A stretch of 64,000 nucleotides of DNA from Pedobacter kyonggii (GTDB lineage Bacteria > Bacteroidota > Bacteroidia > Sphingobacteriales > Sphingobacteriaceae), in the NCBI RefSeq assembly GCF_004310665.1, contig NZ_SIXF01000003.1, forward strand, positions 125,087 through 189,086. The letters run 5' to 3'. Shown piece by piece: positions 9,320 to 19,900 of this stretch (positions are counted from its first letter, which is position 1; every line of letters begins with the position of its first letter). The translations under genes and the position numbers were made by a program. The notes below the pieces were generated by a model that was given only the letters and a program-made list of their open reading frames with translations, was not told the DNA's origin and made no database searches.

Positions 9320-9497
9320 TTATTTGATTTATTTGTTATTTGCAAAAGCTCGGCTTATGCCGGGCTTGCTTTGATCAGTGTATTTCCGATTTCTAAAGAC
9401 GCTCTACCGCCCTGATAAATTACACATAACCATCCTCTTCAATCTGCCAACTCTAGGTACAATCCTTCATATTTAGGCAGTATTACATCCAAAAATC

Positions 9498-10466
9498 TTA
9501 TTTTGGAAGGGTGGAGAGAAACTTCAGTATTTCATTTCCTATCTCCTGTCCATGGGTTTCTAACGCAAAGTGGCCAGTATCATAAAATTTTACTATTGCG
9601 TTAGGAATATCTTTTTTATAGGCCTCAGCTCCGGCTGGAAGAAAAAATGGATCTTTATTTCCCCACACAGCAAGCAATTTTGGTTTATTGGTTCTAAAAT
9701 ACTTTTGAAACGATGGATACAGATCAACATTTGTTTTATAGTCTTTCAACAGGTCAAGCTGAATTTCTGCAGATTCTGGCCTATCTAGAAAATACTGATC
9801 CAAAATGTAAGCTTCGGGGGCTACAAGCGATGAATCGGTAACACCAGTAAAATACTGGAATTTCGTTCCCTCCTTGGTAGAAAAAGCCCTTAGCGCATCT
9901 CTATTTTCTTGGGTGGTATTTTCCCAATATTTCTGAATTGGATTCCACCCCGTACTCAATCCTTCTACATAGGCATTGCCATTCTGCGAAATAATCCCCG
10001 TAATTTTCTCTGGATTTGCAAGTGCCAGACGAAATCCGGTTGGCGCACCATAATCGAATACATAAATTGCAAACCTTTTTAAACCTAATTCATCTATAAA
10101 ACCCTGCATTGTTTTGGCCAGATTTTCAAAAGTATAGGTATAAGTTGTACGATCTGCCAAATCAGTATTTCCAAATCCAGGAAGATCAGGGGCTATAATG
10201 TGAAATTTTTTGTTTAACACCGGTATCAGATTGCGGAACATATGTGATGATGTTGGGTAACCATGCAATAATAATATTGTGGGTGCTCCTGCTGGGCCTG
10301 ACTCTCTATAAAATACGCCAAGTCCGTTTACATTTACCTTGCGGTGATAAACAACCCCAACTTCTAAAGCAGGACTTGTTTTAACTGTGGTTGATTGTGC
10401 CATAATTTCTGTTTTCACAAATAAGCCAGTCAGGATGATCGTGAAGGCTATTTTTAGTTTTTTCAT
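9498..10466 (-). CDS. Exported alpha/beta hydrolase, epoxide hydrolase / dehalogenase-like
   Basis: Residues 1-23 form a signal peptide ending near MAQ, so the enzyme is probably periplasmic. The core has LLLHGYPTSSH (oxyanion region), APDLPGFG, and VFDYGAP at the nucleophile elbow. The elbow residue is Asp rather than Ser, as in epoxide hydrolases and haloalkane dehalogenases. The catalytic His is in YDTGHFALETH. Length 322 suits the family. It is divergent from the LysR gene at 10547, a common regulator-target layout. The substrate is not predictable. Confidence 0.85.
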   Translation of the reverse strand: MKKLKIAFTIILTGLFVKTEIMAQSTTVKTSPALEVGVVYHRKVNVNGLGVFYRESGPAGAPTILLLHGYPTSSHMFRNLIPVLNKKFHIIAPDLPGFGNTDLADRTTYTYTFENLAKTMQGFIDELGLKRFAIYVFDYGAPTGFRLALANPEKITGIISQNGNAYVEGLSTGWNPIQKYWENTTQENRDALRAFSTKEGTKFQYFTGVTDSSLVAPEAYILDQYFLDRPESAEIQLDLLKDYKTNVDLYPSFQKYFRTNKPKLLAVWGNKDPFFLPAGAEAYKKDIPNAIVKFYDTGHFALETHGQEIGNEILKFLSTLPK

Positions 10467-10546
10467 TTTTTTTATTCAAAAGTAAACCTGATATTTAATC
10501 TTTCAAAATGATTTATAAAGATACTATGTATCTCAATTTAAGATTT

Positions 10547-11431
10547 ATGAACACGAATGACCTTAATTTATTTGAAGCTGTTGCGCATTATGGCAGTTTT
10601 ACAAAGGCTGCCGAAGCAATGTTTACAGTTCAATCAAATGTAACTACCCGTATAAAAAATTTGGAAGAGGAGTTTGGTGCACTGCTTTTTACCAGAAACA
10701 ACCGCAAGGTGGAATTAACTCTGGAAGGCGAAAAACTTATTCGCTATACCAAGCAAATCAACCATATTTTGGATGAGGCAAAAAGGTCGATTGGTAAAAG
10801 TGATATCGTAAAGGGCCAGATTAAAATTGGATTTTTGGAAACCATGATGACCCTGAAAGGGCCTGAACTTGTTAATGAACTTGCCTCTAAATTCCCTTTT
10901 GTTGACCTGGATTTTAGATCCGCGATGAGAGCCAGCTTAATCAGTGATGTGTTGAATTATAAACTAGATGCAGCATTTATCCCTGCTCCACTTGACATTC
11001 CTGAACTTGAACAAATTACAATAAAGGACGAACAGGTTGTAATTGTTGCTCCAGCAGATTGTGAAAACCTGGACATTCTACTTAAAAAAAATCCGCTTAA
11101 AACAATAGTTTTCGATCAAGGCTGCGTCTTTAGAGCTAAACTTGACTCTTGGCTTGTAAGCAAAGGTATTGCCCAATATCATAAAACAGTAATGAATTCC
11201 ATTGAAGGCGTTGTAAATTTCATTGAATCCGGGATTGGATTTTCTGTTATGCCAGAAGAAATCATAAGTACGTTTTATGGTAATAGAAATATAAAAACAT
11301 TCCATCTGCCAAAGGAGTTGGGCCTTATGACAACGATTTTGGTCTACAGAAAAGACGTGCCACTTTCCCCTGCTTTAAAAGCCTTTATCAGCATCAGTCG
11401 TGGAACAAAAAGTAACAATGTCGATAAATAA
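10547..11431 (+). CDS. LysR-family transcriptional regulator
   Basis: The N-terminal winged helix-turn-helix is clear in LNLFEAVAHYGSFTKAAEAM and VTTRIKNLEEEFGALLFTRN. The remaining roughly 200 residues fit the periplasmic-binding-like effector domain, including the HTH-proximal linker and GIGFSVMPEE. An ATG at 10508 is also in frame, but starting at 10547 (MNTNDLNLFEAV) gives the standard N-terminus. It is divergent from the hydrolase gene 80 bp away and is its likely regulator. Confidence 0.88.
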   Translation: MNTNDLNLFEAVAHYGSFTKAAEAMFTVQSNVTTRIKNLEEEFGALLFTRNNRKVELTLEGEKLIRYTKQINHILDEAKRSIGKSDIVKGQIKIGFLETMMTLKGPELVNELASKFPFVDLDFRSAMRASLISDVLNYKLDAAFIPAPLDIPELEQITIKDEQVVIVAPADCENLDILLKKNPLKTIVFDQGCVFRAKLDSWLVSKGIAQYHKTVMNSIEGVVNFIESGIGFSVMPEEIISTFYGNRNIKTFHLPKELGLMTTILVYRKDVPLSPALKAFISISRGTKSNNVDK

Positions 11432-11751
11432 AGATTTCACATTCAAGTCTCAAACTGTTTTAAATAAAATACTTGATCTTATGGAAGCAGAGGAAAAACT
11501 TAAGCAACATTTTTTAGCAAATACAACAATTACAAATGAACAATTTGAATATGTATTTGCGTACTTTGAATTGAAGACTTTCAAAAAAGGCCCATCTCTA
11601 ATTCGGACTGGTGATGTTGTAGATTGTGAGTTTTTGTCATCCAAGGTTGCTTAAAACCTTTTTCATAAATGACAATCAAAAATTGCTTAATCTTCAATTC
11701 GTGATGTCGAATCGGTGGGCATCTGATTACTATGCATTTCATTTAAAATAA
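11418..11751 (+). pseudogene. Crp/Fnr-family regulator remnant with two frameshifts
   Basis: The ATG at 11418 opens a normal Crp-like N-terminus that runs through KTFKKGPSLIRTGDVVDCE. The frame then ends at 11654. Reading one frame over from 11633 gives FVIQGCL, and one further frame from 11653 gives KTFFINDNQKLLNLQFVMSN then WASDYYAF up to a stop at 11749-11751. Together these continue the cyclic-nucleotide-binding fold in order. Two single-base deletions (in the T-run near 11631 and the A-run near 11653) explain it. The C-terminal half with the DNA-binding domain is missing. It overlaps the end of the LysR gene. Confidence 0.8.
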
Positions 11752-11760
11752 CTAAGCACT

Positions 11761-12150
11761 TTAAATGGGATTTGAAAGAGGGTTTTTAACAAAATCGCCT
11801 TCTTGCATAGCAATCTGGTTACCCCATGCTGTAATCGCTTCTAAAATGGGCGTGAACGTTTTTCCAAAATCGGTTAGGCAATAAATCACTTTTATTGGCG
11901 GTTTATCTCCGTAAACTTTTCTTGACACCAGACCATCTTTTTCTAATTGCTTTAATTGCAGACTCAATGTCATTTCGGTAACAGATGGTATGTCTTTGCG
12001 GAGCTCATTGTACCTTTTTGATTTATCCTTTAAATGATAAAGAATAACAGCCTTCCATTTGCCGCCCACCAAGCTCATCGCAAGGCTAACCGTACAAGGA
12101 TAAATTTCCTCCTTTAGTTTTACGTAATCGCTAATACATTCTGTTTTCAT
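11761..12150 (-). CDS. HxlR-family transcriptional regulator
   Basis: A 129-residue winged-helix protein of the HxlR/MarR-like group. The diagnostic GGKWKAVILYHL, RYNELRKDIPSVTEMTLSLQ and QLEKDGLVSRKVY are all present, with a Cys at about residue 19 ahead of the winged helix (redox sensing is possible but unproven). It is divergent from the NmrA-type gene at 12250. The space between holds a perfect six-base inverted repeat, so it probably regulates itself and that neighbour. Confidence 0.9.
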   Translation of the reverse strand: MKTECISDYVKLKEEIYPCTVSLAMSLVGGKWKAVILYHLKDKSKRYNELRKDIPSVTEMTLSLQLKQLEKDGLVSRKVYGDKPPIKVIYCLTDFGKTFTPILEAITAWGNQIAMQEGDFVKNPLSNPI

Positions 12151-12164
12151 CCTACTATTTTAAC

Positions 12165-12180
12165 CTATCCTTTTGGATAG
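12165..12180. promoter_or_regulatory. Candidate HxlR operator
   Basis: CTATCC-TTTT-GGATAG is a perfect inverted repeat 15 bp upstream of the HxlR start codon, between the two divergent genes. A similar CC-TTT-GG dyad lies upstream of the second HxlR gene at 40278-40295. HxlR proteins bind as dimers to such sites; binding here is inferred. Confidence 0.55.
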
Positions 12181-12183
12181 TTA

Positions 12184-12214
12184 TTGCAAATTTATATTAC
12201 TATAGATAGTTTTG
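12184..12214 (+). promoter_or_regulatory. Bacteroidota-type promoter for the NmrA-like gene
   Basis: TAGTTTTG at 12207-12214 fits the -7 consensus TAnnTTTG, and a TTG at 12184-12186 is spaced 20 bp upstream, as expected of the -33 element. A second palindrome, AACTATAATTTTTATAGTT (12216-12234), sits between this box and the start codon. Confidence 0.55.
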
Positions 12215-12249
12215 CAACTATAATTTTTATAGTTAATAAAATAATATAA

Positions 12250-13224
12250 ATGGGACTAGATTTTAAAGCAAATAAGTTAATCGAAAAAGAAAAGCCATTG
12301 ATTACAATCGTTGGGGTTTTGGGCAAACAGGGACGTAGTGCAGCACTTACGCTGTTACAGAGCGGGCGTTATCGTGTACGGGGCATTACACGCCGTGTAG
12401 ATTCACCAGAGGCACTTAATTTGACAGAAATGGGAGCTGAGCTCTTGAGTTTGCCGCTTGATTTGGGGTATAAGAAAGATTTCGTTGAAGCATTCCGGGG
12501 ATCGGAAGGCGTTTTCATCATGACACCAAGTATTGTGCCGCCGGATACCCACGAAATGGAGCTGGGTAAACAATTAGCGGATGCAGCGGTTGAGGCAGGA
12601 GTTAAGCATATTATCTTTAGTAGTTTGGAAAATGTGGAAAAAATTACAAACGGGAAAAAGTTTGCTCCTCATTTTACCGATAAAGCAATGATTGAAGCAT
12701 ATATCCGCACGCTTCCCATCACCAGCTCGTTTATTTACATGGCCTTCTTCTACACCAATCTAATGGAGTTTTATCCCCCGAAATTGGTTGGAGATACCCT
12801 TGTATTTCCGATTTATTTACCTGAGGATTTTCGTGCCCCATTTGTTGATCCCCTTACTGCTACGGGGCCAGCGGTTTTAGAGATATTTTCCAATCCAGAT
12901 GAGTATGCAGGTAAATCTTTGCCTGTTGTCGGCGACATTATTTCTCCCCGGGAAATGATAGATACATTTATTCGGGTCACAGGTAAAAAGGCCATCTATA
13001 GTTCCGCATTTACACAAGAAGCACTGCTTCACCATTTCCCTGAATTCGGTACAAATGAACTTTTGGTAAAGGAAATTTTAGGAATGGCAGAATATGCAGT
13101 CGATTATGGTTATTTCGGCAAGGAACGTGATTTGTTATGGAGCCGCCAGGTTAACCAGAGCAGTCTAAGTTGGGAACAATTTCTGCGCAGTACCGGATGG
13201 CAAGGCCAAAAGCTGACTTACTGA
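12250..13224 (+). CDS. NmrA-family NAD(P)-binding protein
   Basis: A Rossmann-fold protein of the atypical SDR group. The dinucleotide loop GVLGKQGRSAALTLL is at about residues 22-36 and is followed by RGITRRVDSPEA, and KHIIFSSLENVEK marks the strand before the active site. The classical YxxxK is not evident, consistent with NmrA-like redox sensors or quinone reductases. Length 324. It pairs with the divergent HxlR regulator, so it may respond to reactive electrophiles or quinones; that role is inferred from family precedent only. Confidence 0.82.
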   Translation: MGLDFKANKLIEKEKPLITIVGVLGKQGRSAALTLLQSGRYRVRGITRRVDSPEALNLTEMGAELLSLPLDLGYKKDFVEAFRGSEGVFIMTPSIVPPDTHEMELGKQLADAAVEAGVKHIIFSSLENVEKITNGKKFAPHFTDKAMIEAYIRTLPITSSFIYMAFFYTNLMEFYPPKLVGDTLVFPIYLPEDFRAPFVDPLTATGPAVLEIFSNPDEYAGKSLPVVGDIISPREMIDTFIRVTGKKAIYSSAFTQEALLHHFPEFGTNELLVKEILGMAEYAVDYGYFGKERDLLWSRQVNQSSLSWEQFLRSTGWQGQKLTY

Positions 13225-13557
13225 TTTCTTTCAATCGCCTACTTCGTGGAGGGTAGACTATGAAAATAGGTTGATAATGATTATTTTAATTTTATTTAGT
13301 TCGGATATGGTATTTTTTTAGCTTATTGCAGGTTAAAATAATACGATAAAAGGATTAACACTGCTGTTAATTTGAGTTAAATAAATAATAATTAAATATA
13401 AAACGGAATGAGTACATGTTTGTGATGTGTATAGATCTTCTAACCAGGATCTCCGTGTAAAATTGTTTCCAGGATAGCCACAAGAATAGTCTAGCTGATA
13501 TTTTTGAGCTTTTTGCCGATAAAACACCGTCAATGTGCCGTATCAATAAATTTCCTT
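13225..13557. other. Intergenic stretch, no gene seen
   Basis: A/T-rich sequence between the NmrA-like gene and the GH5-like gene. Short reading frames here have no convincing protein pattern. No terminator hairpin with a T-run was found. Confidence 0.5.
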
Positions 13558-14532
13558 ATGAAAAGAGTTATGTTACTTTCAGTTTTTGCCTTTTCTACCA
13601 TCATTACCCTTGCACAAAACGTAAACTGGGTTGAGCGGAACGGTGCCTTAAAAGTTGTTGGTGGAAAAATCTTAAACCGAAAAAATATTGAACCTCAGCT
13701 CCGTGGTATAAGTTTGTCGTGGAGCATATGGGGAGGCAAAAAGTATTATAACCAAGATGTTGTAAACTGGCTTAAATCTGATTTTAATATCAATTTATTG
13801 CGTGTGTCTATGGCAGTGCAGCCAGATAATGGTTATCTGCAGGATCCCATTGGACAGGAAAAGCTCATAACCGAGACGATCGATGCTGCCATTAAAAGAA
13901 ATCTGTATGTACTGATTGACTGGCACGACCACCATGCAGATGAACATCTGGATCAATCAAAAATGTTCTTTGCAAAAATGGCCAAAAGGTACGCCGGGAA
14001 ACCGAATATTATTTATGAGATATTTAATGAGCCAGAAAAAATAGCATGGCAAACCGTTAAGGATTATGCTGTGCAGGTAATTGCCGAGATCAGGAAATAT
14101 GATGCTGAAAATGTAATTGTTGTTGGTAGCCCGCATTGGGATCAGGATATAGATGTGGTTGCCAAAGATCCAATCAAAGGATTCAGCAACATTGCTTATT
14201 CTTTTCATTTTTATGCGTCTGAACCAAGCCATCAAGAAGTTTTAATGAGGCGGGCCGATAATGCAATTTCTGCTGGTCTACCCATTTTTGTAACAGAGTG
14301 GGGTGTTGGCGAGGCTAATGGCGATGGTGTATTCGATACCAGTAAAACCAATAAATGGTTTTCTTGGATGGAGAAAAATAAACTGAGCTGGGCAAACTGG
14401 AATATTACCGATAAAAAAGAAACAACTGCGCTGTTAATGCCTGGTGCATCTCTAAAAGGAAGATGGAAGCCCGAAATGCTTAGTCCGGCAGGGAAATACA
14501 TTAGGACGAAGCTCCGGAACCTGAACAAATAA
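13558..14532 (+). CDS. Secreted GH5-like glycosidase (cellulase-type)
   Basis: Hydrolyses beta-linked polysaccharide, probably a beta-glucan or mannan. The start at 13558 gives a clean signal peptide (MKRVMLLSVFAFSTIITLAQ); the frame extends upstream to 13504 without one. GH5 hallmarks are RGISLSWS, LLRVSMAV, DWHDHHAD, the acid/base in NIIYEIFNEPE and the nucleophile in FVTEWGVGEANG. At 324 residues it is a bare catalytic domain with no visible carbohydrate-binding module. The next gene is a GH2 enzyme in the same direction 360 bp away, which suggests shared use. Confidence 0.9.
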   Translation: MKRVMLLSVFAFSTIITLAQNVNWVERNGALKVVGGKILNRKNIEPQLRGISLSWSIWGGKKYYNQDVVNWLKSDFNINLLRVSMAVQPDNGYLQDPIGQEKLITETIDAAIKRNLYVLIDWHDHHADEHLDQSKMFFAKMAKRYAGKPNIIYEIFNEPEKIAWQTVKDYAVQVIAEIRKYDAENVIVVGSPHWDQDIDVVAKDPIKGFSNIAYSFHFYASEPSHQEVLMRRADNAISAGLPIFVTEWGVGEANGDGVFDTSKTNKWFSWMEKNKLSWANWNITDKKETTALLMPGASLKGRWKPEMLSPAGKYIRTKLRNLNK

Positions 14533-14891
14533 TATCAGGTTTCGTGGCTTAAATAGATAATCCCTTCCTGAAAAATTCAACGCAAACAGAAATTATTGCA
14601 TCAGATAAGCTGCAATTTCTCCTTGCGATTGTGAGCATTTCCCTGGTCATATTGATACCCCCTAAACCGAAGTAACATTATGCAAGCAGTTCATAAAAAA
14701 ACTGCGTGATACCCCATCCTTTTATGTTATGGACATGGCTTCAGGTGGAATGAACTTTATAATCCGCTCAAAAAAAGTTTCATTATAAAAAGATGCTTGT
14801 TATGTTTTTTATATTTAATAAATCGATTTAGATGAATGAAAAATAATATATTAGTGTCTTAAAACCAAAGATCCTTAAATCTCCAGATAAT
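14533..14891. other. Intergenic stretch with a possible decayed C-terminal peptide
   Basis: A plus-strand frame without an ATG (about 14553-14672) reads as a hydrophobic tail containing LLAIVSISLVILIPP and then stops. It looks like the last membrane helix of a lost transporter, but it is too short to assign. The rest is A/T-rich and presumably holds the promoter of the GH2 gene. Confidence 0.35.
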
Positions 14892-16715
14892 ATGAAAAAT
14901 ATAGGTTTACCAATTCTATTCCTGATAATACTGTTGCAGGTATATGGTGAGAATGTTTGCGCCCAGACTGCAAAACTCCCTACCAAATGGACTGAGCAGG
15001 CGATGGCGGCCCAAAATCCTTTTCCCGATTATCCCCGGCCCCAAATGGTACGTGGAGAATGGAAGTCGTTAAATGGTAAATGGGATTATATCGGTGGAAA
15101 AGATAAACTTAATGCATTCAATCCGAAAATACCGATTGCATTTGCTGGAAAATCTGAACAGATACTTGTTCCATACTGCCCTGAATCGGTGATCTCGGGT
15201 ATTGAGCGCAATCAGGAAGTTAACATGTGGTACCGGAGGCGTTTCGAAATCCCACAGAACTGGAAGGGTAAAAATATTTTAATCAATTTTGAGGCTGTTG
15301 ATCATGATGCAACTATTTTCGTTAACGGAAAAAAGGCAGGGTCTCATGCGGGCGGCTATGATGCCTTTTCGCTGGATATTACCCCATTGCTAAAACCAGG
15401 GAGTAATGAGTTAATCGTTGCCGCTTACGATTCCAATGACGGCAGAATGCCTTCGGGCAAAAATGGACCTCGGGGTGATTATACCTTCAGCTCGGGCATC
15501 TGGCAGAGCGTATGGCTTGAACCGTTGGGTGCAGGTCACATCAAAAATATCAAGCTATTGCCCGATCTGGAAAATAACAGGCTTAAGGTAACTGTCGATG
15601 CAAATTCCTCCGTCATATCTGCGGTAGCACTTGAGGGCAATAAGATCGTATCCCAAGGGCAGGGAAGTAACGGAAAGGCTTTTTATTTGCCAATTTCAAA
15701 TCCAAAATTATGGTCTCCTGATGAACCTTTTCTTTATGATCTTAAAATCACGCTCAAAGATCGTAACGGTGAAACCGTTGATGAGGTAAAGAGCTATTTC
15801 GGTATGCGCGATATCAGGTTGGGTAAGGTGTCTGGTGTGATGCGTCCGCTGTTGAACGGAAAGTTCATCATGCAGGTTGGTCTTCTCGATCAGGGCTATT
15901 GGCCAGATGGAATTCTGACCGCTCCCACCGAGGAGGCGCTGAAATCTGATCTAGAATTTACAAAAAAGGCTGGCTTCAACCTCATCCGCAAACATATGAA
16001 AACTGAGCCGAAACGTTTTTACTATTGGGCAGATAAACTGGGCATGCTGCTTTGGCAGGACATGCCCGCAATCTGGTACCAGAATGAGGATACCGCAAAA
16101 GTACGCCCTGCTTTTCGTAAGGAGCTCAAGGCGGTAATGGATGAACATTACAACTCACCCTCAATTATTGCCTGGGTACCCTTTAATGAGAACTGGGGCG
16201 CTTTCGATGTACCGGCGATTACTGACTGGGTAAAAAATTACGATCCCTCAAGATTGGTAAATGGAAATTCGGGATTTAACAACAATCCCGGTTATCAGAA
16301 GGCGGCCGGTGATCCAGGTAATGGAGACTTTGTGGATACTCATATTTATATAGGCCCTTATGATGCCTCTAGACCGGACGATAAAAGGGCGGCATCTCTG
16401 GGAGAGTTTGGCGGTGTGGGACTTTTTGTTAGGGAGCACATGTGGCCTGTTGAAAACAATGCATATGCCTATGAACCAACCAGTGCTGCGTTGACGGATA
16501 GGTATGTACTGCTGATGAGCCAGGTTGAACAGTTGATGAAGTACAAAGGCCTTAGTGTAGCCGTTTATACCCAGACAACCGATGTGGAACATGAGGTTAA
16601 CGGATTACTGACCTATGACCGTGCGGTTGAAAAAATGGATATCAAGAGGGTAAATGAAATAAACACGGCGGTAATAGCTGAGGGAAAAAAATTAAATTCA
16701 CTGGGAGGACACTAG
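14892..16715 (+). CDS. Secreted family 2 glycoside hydrolase
   Basis: GH2 enzymes remove terminal beta-galactosyl, beta-mannosyl or beta-glucuronyl residues. A signal peptide (about 1-24, ending near VCAQ) exports it. A jelly-roll sugar-binding domain follows ([37 protein letters not shown]), then an Ig-like domain, then a TIM barrel. The acid/base lies in [13 protein letters not shown] and the nucleophile probably in [11 protein letters not shown]. At 607 residues it is compact but complete for the three core domains. Which sugar it prefers cannot be read. It is probably used with the GH5-like neighbour. Confidence 0.88.
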   Translation: MKNIGLPILFLIILLQVYGENVCAQTAKLPTKWTEQAMAAQNPFPDYPRPQMVRGEWKSLNGKWDYIGGKDKLNAFNPKIPIAFAGKSEQILVPYCPESVISGIERNQEVNMWYRRRFEIPQNWKGKNILINFEAVDHDATIFVNGKKAGSHAGGYDAFSLDITPLLKPGSNELIVAAYDSNDGRMPSGKNGPRGDYTFSSGIWQSVWLEPLGAGHIKNIKLLPDLENNRLKVTVDANSSVISAVALEGNKIVSQGQGSNGKAFYLPISNPKLWSPDEPFLYDLKITLKDRNGETVDEVKSYFGMRDIRLGKVSGVMRPLLNGKFIMQVGLLDQGYWPDGILTAPTEEALKSDLEFTKKAGFNLIRKHMKTEPKRFYYWADKLGMLLWQDMPAIWYQNEDTAKVRPAFRKELKAVMDEHYNSPSIIAWVPFNENWGAFDVPAITDWVKNYDPSRLVNGNSGFNNNPGYQKAAGDPGNGDFVDTHIYIGPYDASRPDDKRAASLGEFGGVGLFVREHMWPVENNAYAYEPTSAALTDRYVLLMSQVEQLMKYKGLSVAVYTQTTDVEHEVNGLLTYDRAVEKMDIKRVNEINTAVIAEGKKLNSLGGH

Positions 16716-16893
16716 AATAGATGGCAGGATGGATTATTGATAAAGACTTTTCATTTTTTACTGTTGGGAAGATATAGTTGGTAAGGAATAACGATTAATC
16801 CAGAACCATCAGTAGGAAACAATATAGGAGACTGCTAAAGGCAAAGAATATTTTTGAAATATTAGCTTGAATTAGCATGATATTTAAATGTAG

Positions 16894-16925
16894 AAAGGCA
16901 CCTCAAAAAATGAAGTGCCTTTTTC
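16894..16925. terminator. Bidirectional terminator between convergent genes
   Basis: AAAGGCAC pairs with GTGCCTTT around an A-rich loop, with T-runs in both directions. It lies between the plus-strand GH2 gene and the minus-strand collagen-like gene. Confidence 0.8.
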
Positions 16926-16942
16926 CTTAAAAGAACAGAACG

Positions 16943-19900
16943 TTATTTAATACTGACTAATACTTTAATTTTTGATACTGTTGGTTGGTCAAAATCCTGT
17001 AAGGCTTTTCCTAAAACCTGTCCAACTTTAACTTTATTTAAATCTGCTTTCATGGCAACCCCGCTCTGTGATGAGGTTACCAGCATATCGCCTCTTTTAA
17101 TCGGACCACCCTCTAAACAGACCTTGGTTGGGATTACACCGATTACACCCATTGGCACTTTATCTAATAGTTCTGAATCGATGTTTTCTTCAGTTAATAA
17201 AACTCCAGGTTTGGTAGCGTAAACTCCAGCCACTAAATTAGAGTAAGCACCATTTGATTTTTCAACAGCTCTATCCTTATCAACGGAGATAATTAAAATA
17301 TCACCCGGTTCAAAATCTTTTACTTCACCGCTTACATCAAATGCTTCCGCTAAATCGGCGCCGCTGTTAACTGTACCACCATTAAAGAAACCTCGGCCTG
17401 CTTTGTTAATTCTGGCCACATTTACGCCGGCACTTTGGCCGATAAAAAGATCTCCTGATGGACCAGTATGGTTGGCTAATATTGTTGTTCCGGTGCCTAG
17501 GTTAGATATATGAACTGTAGGTAGACCATTAGCAGCATTAAAATTTGCAAAACGGGCTGCTCTTCCAGTACCAAAATTGGGCGTCCATCCATATACGGCA
17601 TTACCGGTTCCGTCTGCTGTGGCTTCAATACCATCGCCATTTTTACCTGCATTGGCGGTAATCCCATTTCCATTCCCTTCAGTCAATGCGATAAGTGCTG
17701 GCCCGTTACCTGCAGCATTTGATGCATAAAACAATCCAGCATAACCACCAGTTCCTGATGATAATCCATAAACCCCCGCTGTGCCGAAATTGGCAAACTG
17801 AGAATTTACTTCCCCTTTTACCGCAGGGGAGATACCTGTTACCAGATCAACTTTAAAGTTACCTGCTATACCATTACCCACAGTTTTTACAGTTAAAACA
17901 TCTTTTGTATTTGTTGTGTTAAAGTTTTCGAAATGCGCAGCACGGCCTGTGCCAAATGTTGGAACCCAACCATACACTGCATCTCCTGTTCCATCAACAT
18001 TAGCTTCTACAGCATTTCCATTTTTACCTGCATTGGCGGTAACAGCATTACCATTGCCATCGGTTAGTGCTACAAGTGCTGCACCATTGCCTGAAGGGTT
18101 AGAAGCATAGAATAAACCTGCTCTACCTCCAGTACCTGATGATACACCAAAGATAGCTGCTGCACCAAAGTTGCCGAATATGGTGTTCACCTCTCCACGA
18201 ACAGCAGAACCAACACTATTTGTATTGTCTAATTTAAAAGAAGCGGCATTTCCTAGCGTATTATCTGGAATATTACCATTACCATTCGATAATACCTCGA
18301 ATGTATTGGCTGCTATATTTGTTGCGTTGGTATTGACAAAACGACCAGCTCTACCTGTACTTCCGTTGTTACCAACTTCACCCTGAACCCCAACGCCGGT
18401 ATTTGCAGTACTCGTGGCAATAAAACCACGTACCCCAAAACCGCCGCCATCGTTTCTTCCAACAACTGCCCCGGCAATATTACTGGTGGTACGGCCAACA
18501 ACCGCCTCACCTGCACCATTATTATCTCCAAAAATACCTGCAGAAGACTGACTGCTTGTAATTCCATGTATTGCTAAGCCGTTGCCACTGGTGCTTCTTA
18601 TACCTTCGCCACTGCCCGATGTTGAAGCGTCAATTACCCTTCCGTTACCCAATGTGTTAACCGTTAATGCGTTGTTTGCGTTGGCATTGTTTGAGATGGC
18701 AATATTTGCTGCAGTTCCGCTGGTAGATGTGGCATTTAAACCTATGCCGGTATTGCTATTGGCGTATATACCATAGCCTGCACCGCTCGAATTTCCGTAA
18801 ACGCCAATACCTGATGGGGTAACACCATAAACACCCCAACCACTTCCGTTATGGCTTCCCCACATTCCAATCCCCAAGCCGCCGGTACCATTGTTGATGC
18901 CGCGAACAGCCGAAGAAAAGCCTCCAGGCGCAGTTGAACTTACAATACCTCTCACAGCTGCAATACTGGAGCTTGTTGTATTATTTATTCCTTCAACTGA
19001 TGTTCCATCACCATTGTTGGTAATCGAAAATAAGGTTGGTGCCGAGTTTTCTGTAGCAGCAAATGGAAGTGTTAACGAACCTCCTGCATCGGAGCCTGGA
19101 GCCCAGTTTGTTCCATTATATTTTAAAACCTGACCATTAACTGGTGCGGTAGCTGCAACTGCAATGTTTTGGATGCCTTTTACCAGTGGGTTTGGATAAC
19201 TTCCATTCAAATCTCCACCTGCTACGCCAGTAAGCTCACCTGCAGGCCCGGCTGGGCCAATAGGTCCGATTGGTCCGGCTGGGCCAGTTGCACCCACGGG
19301 CCCCTGACTACCGGGAACTCCAGCTGGGCCTGTAGGTCCAACTGCTCCAGTAGCTCCGGCTGGACCAACTAATCCTTGCGGACCTGCTGGGCCTACTAAT
19401 CCTTGGGGACCAATTGGCCCTGCCGGACCTGTCAATCCAATTGGTCCTGTTGCTCCGGTAGGACCTACTAATCCTTGGGGACCAATTGGCCCTGCCGGAC
19501 CTGTCAATCCAATTGGTCCTGTTGCTCCGGTAGGACCTACTAATCCCTGTGGACCGATAGGGCCTGTGGCTCCGGTTAGTCCAATTGGTCCGGTTGCTCC
19601 TGCAGGGCCTACTAATCCTTGAGGACCAATTGGCCCGGGTGCGCCAGTTGGTCCTGCGGGTCCTGTTGCACCTGCCGGACCAGGGTTACCGGTTGCTGCA
19701 TATAGCGCAAATGGCACACTCATTAATTGTGTTGCTCCTAAATCTGTAAAAGCTCCACCGCCAATGGCCAGTTCGACTCTTAAATATTGGTTTGCATTTT
19801 GCCATGGAACGCCTGCCAGCGTTCCTGTTGAAGGTGATCCTTTACCGATTTGTAGGGTAAAAAGGCCTAAAGTGTTTGTAGTGAGGTCGTGGCTTTCCTG

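Noticed and set aside
17916-19372. Several plus-strand open frames opposite the collagen-like gene
   Set aside because: They mirror the repetitive minus-strand coding sequence and have no start context or family pattern.
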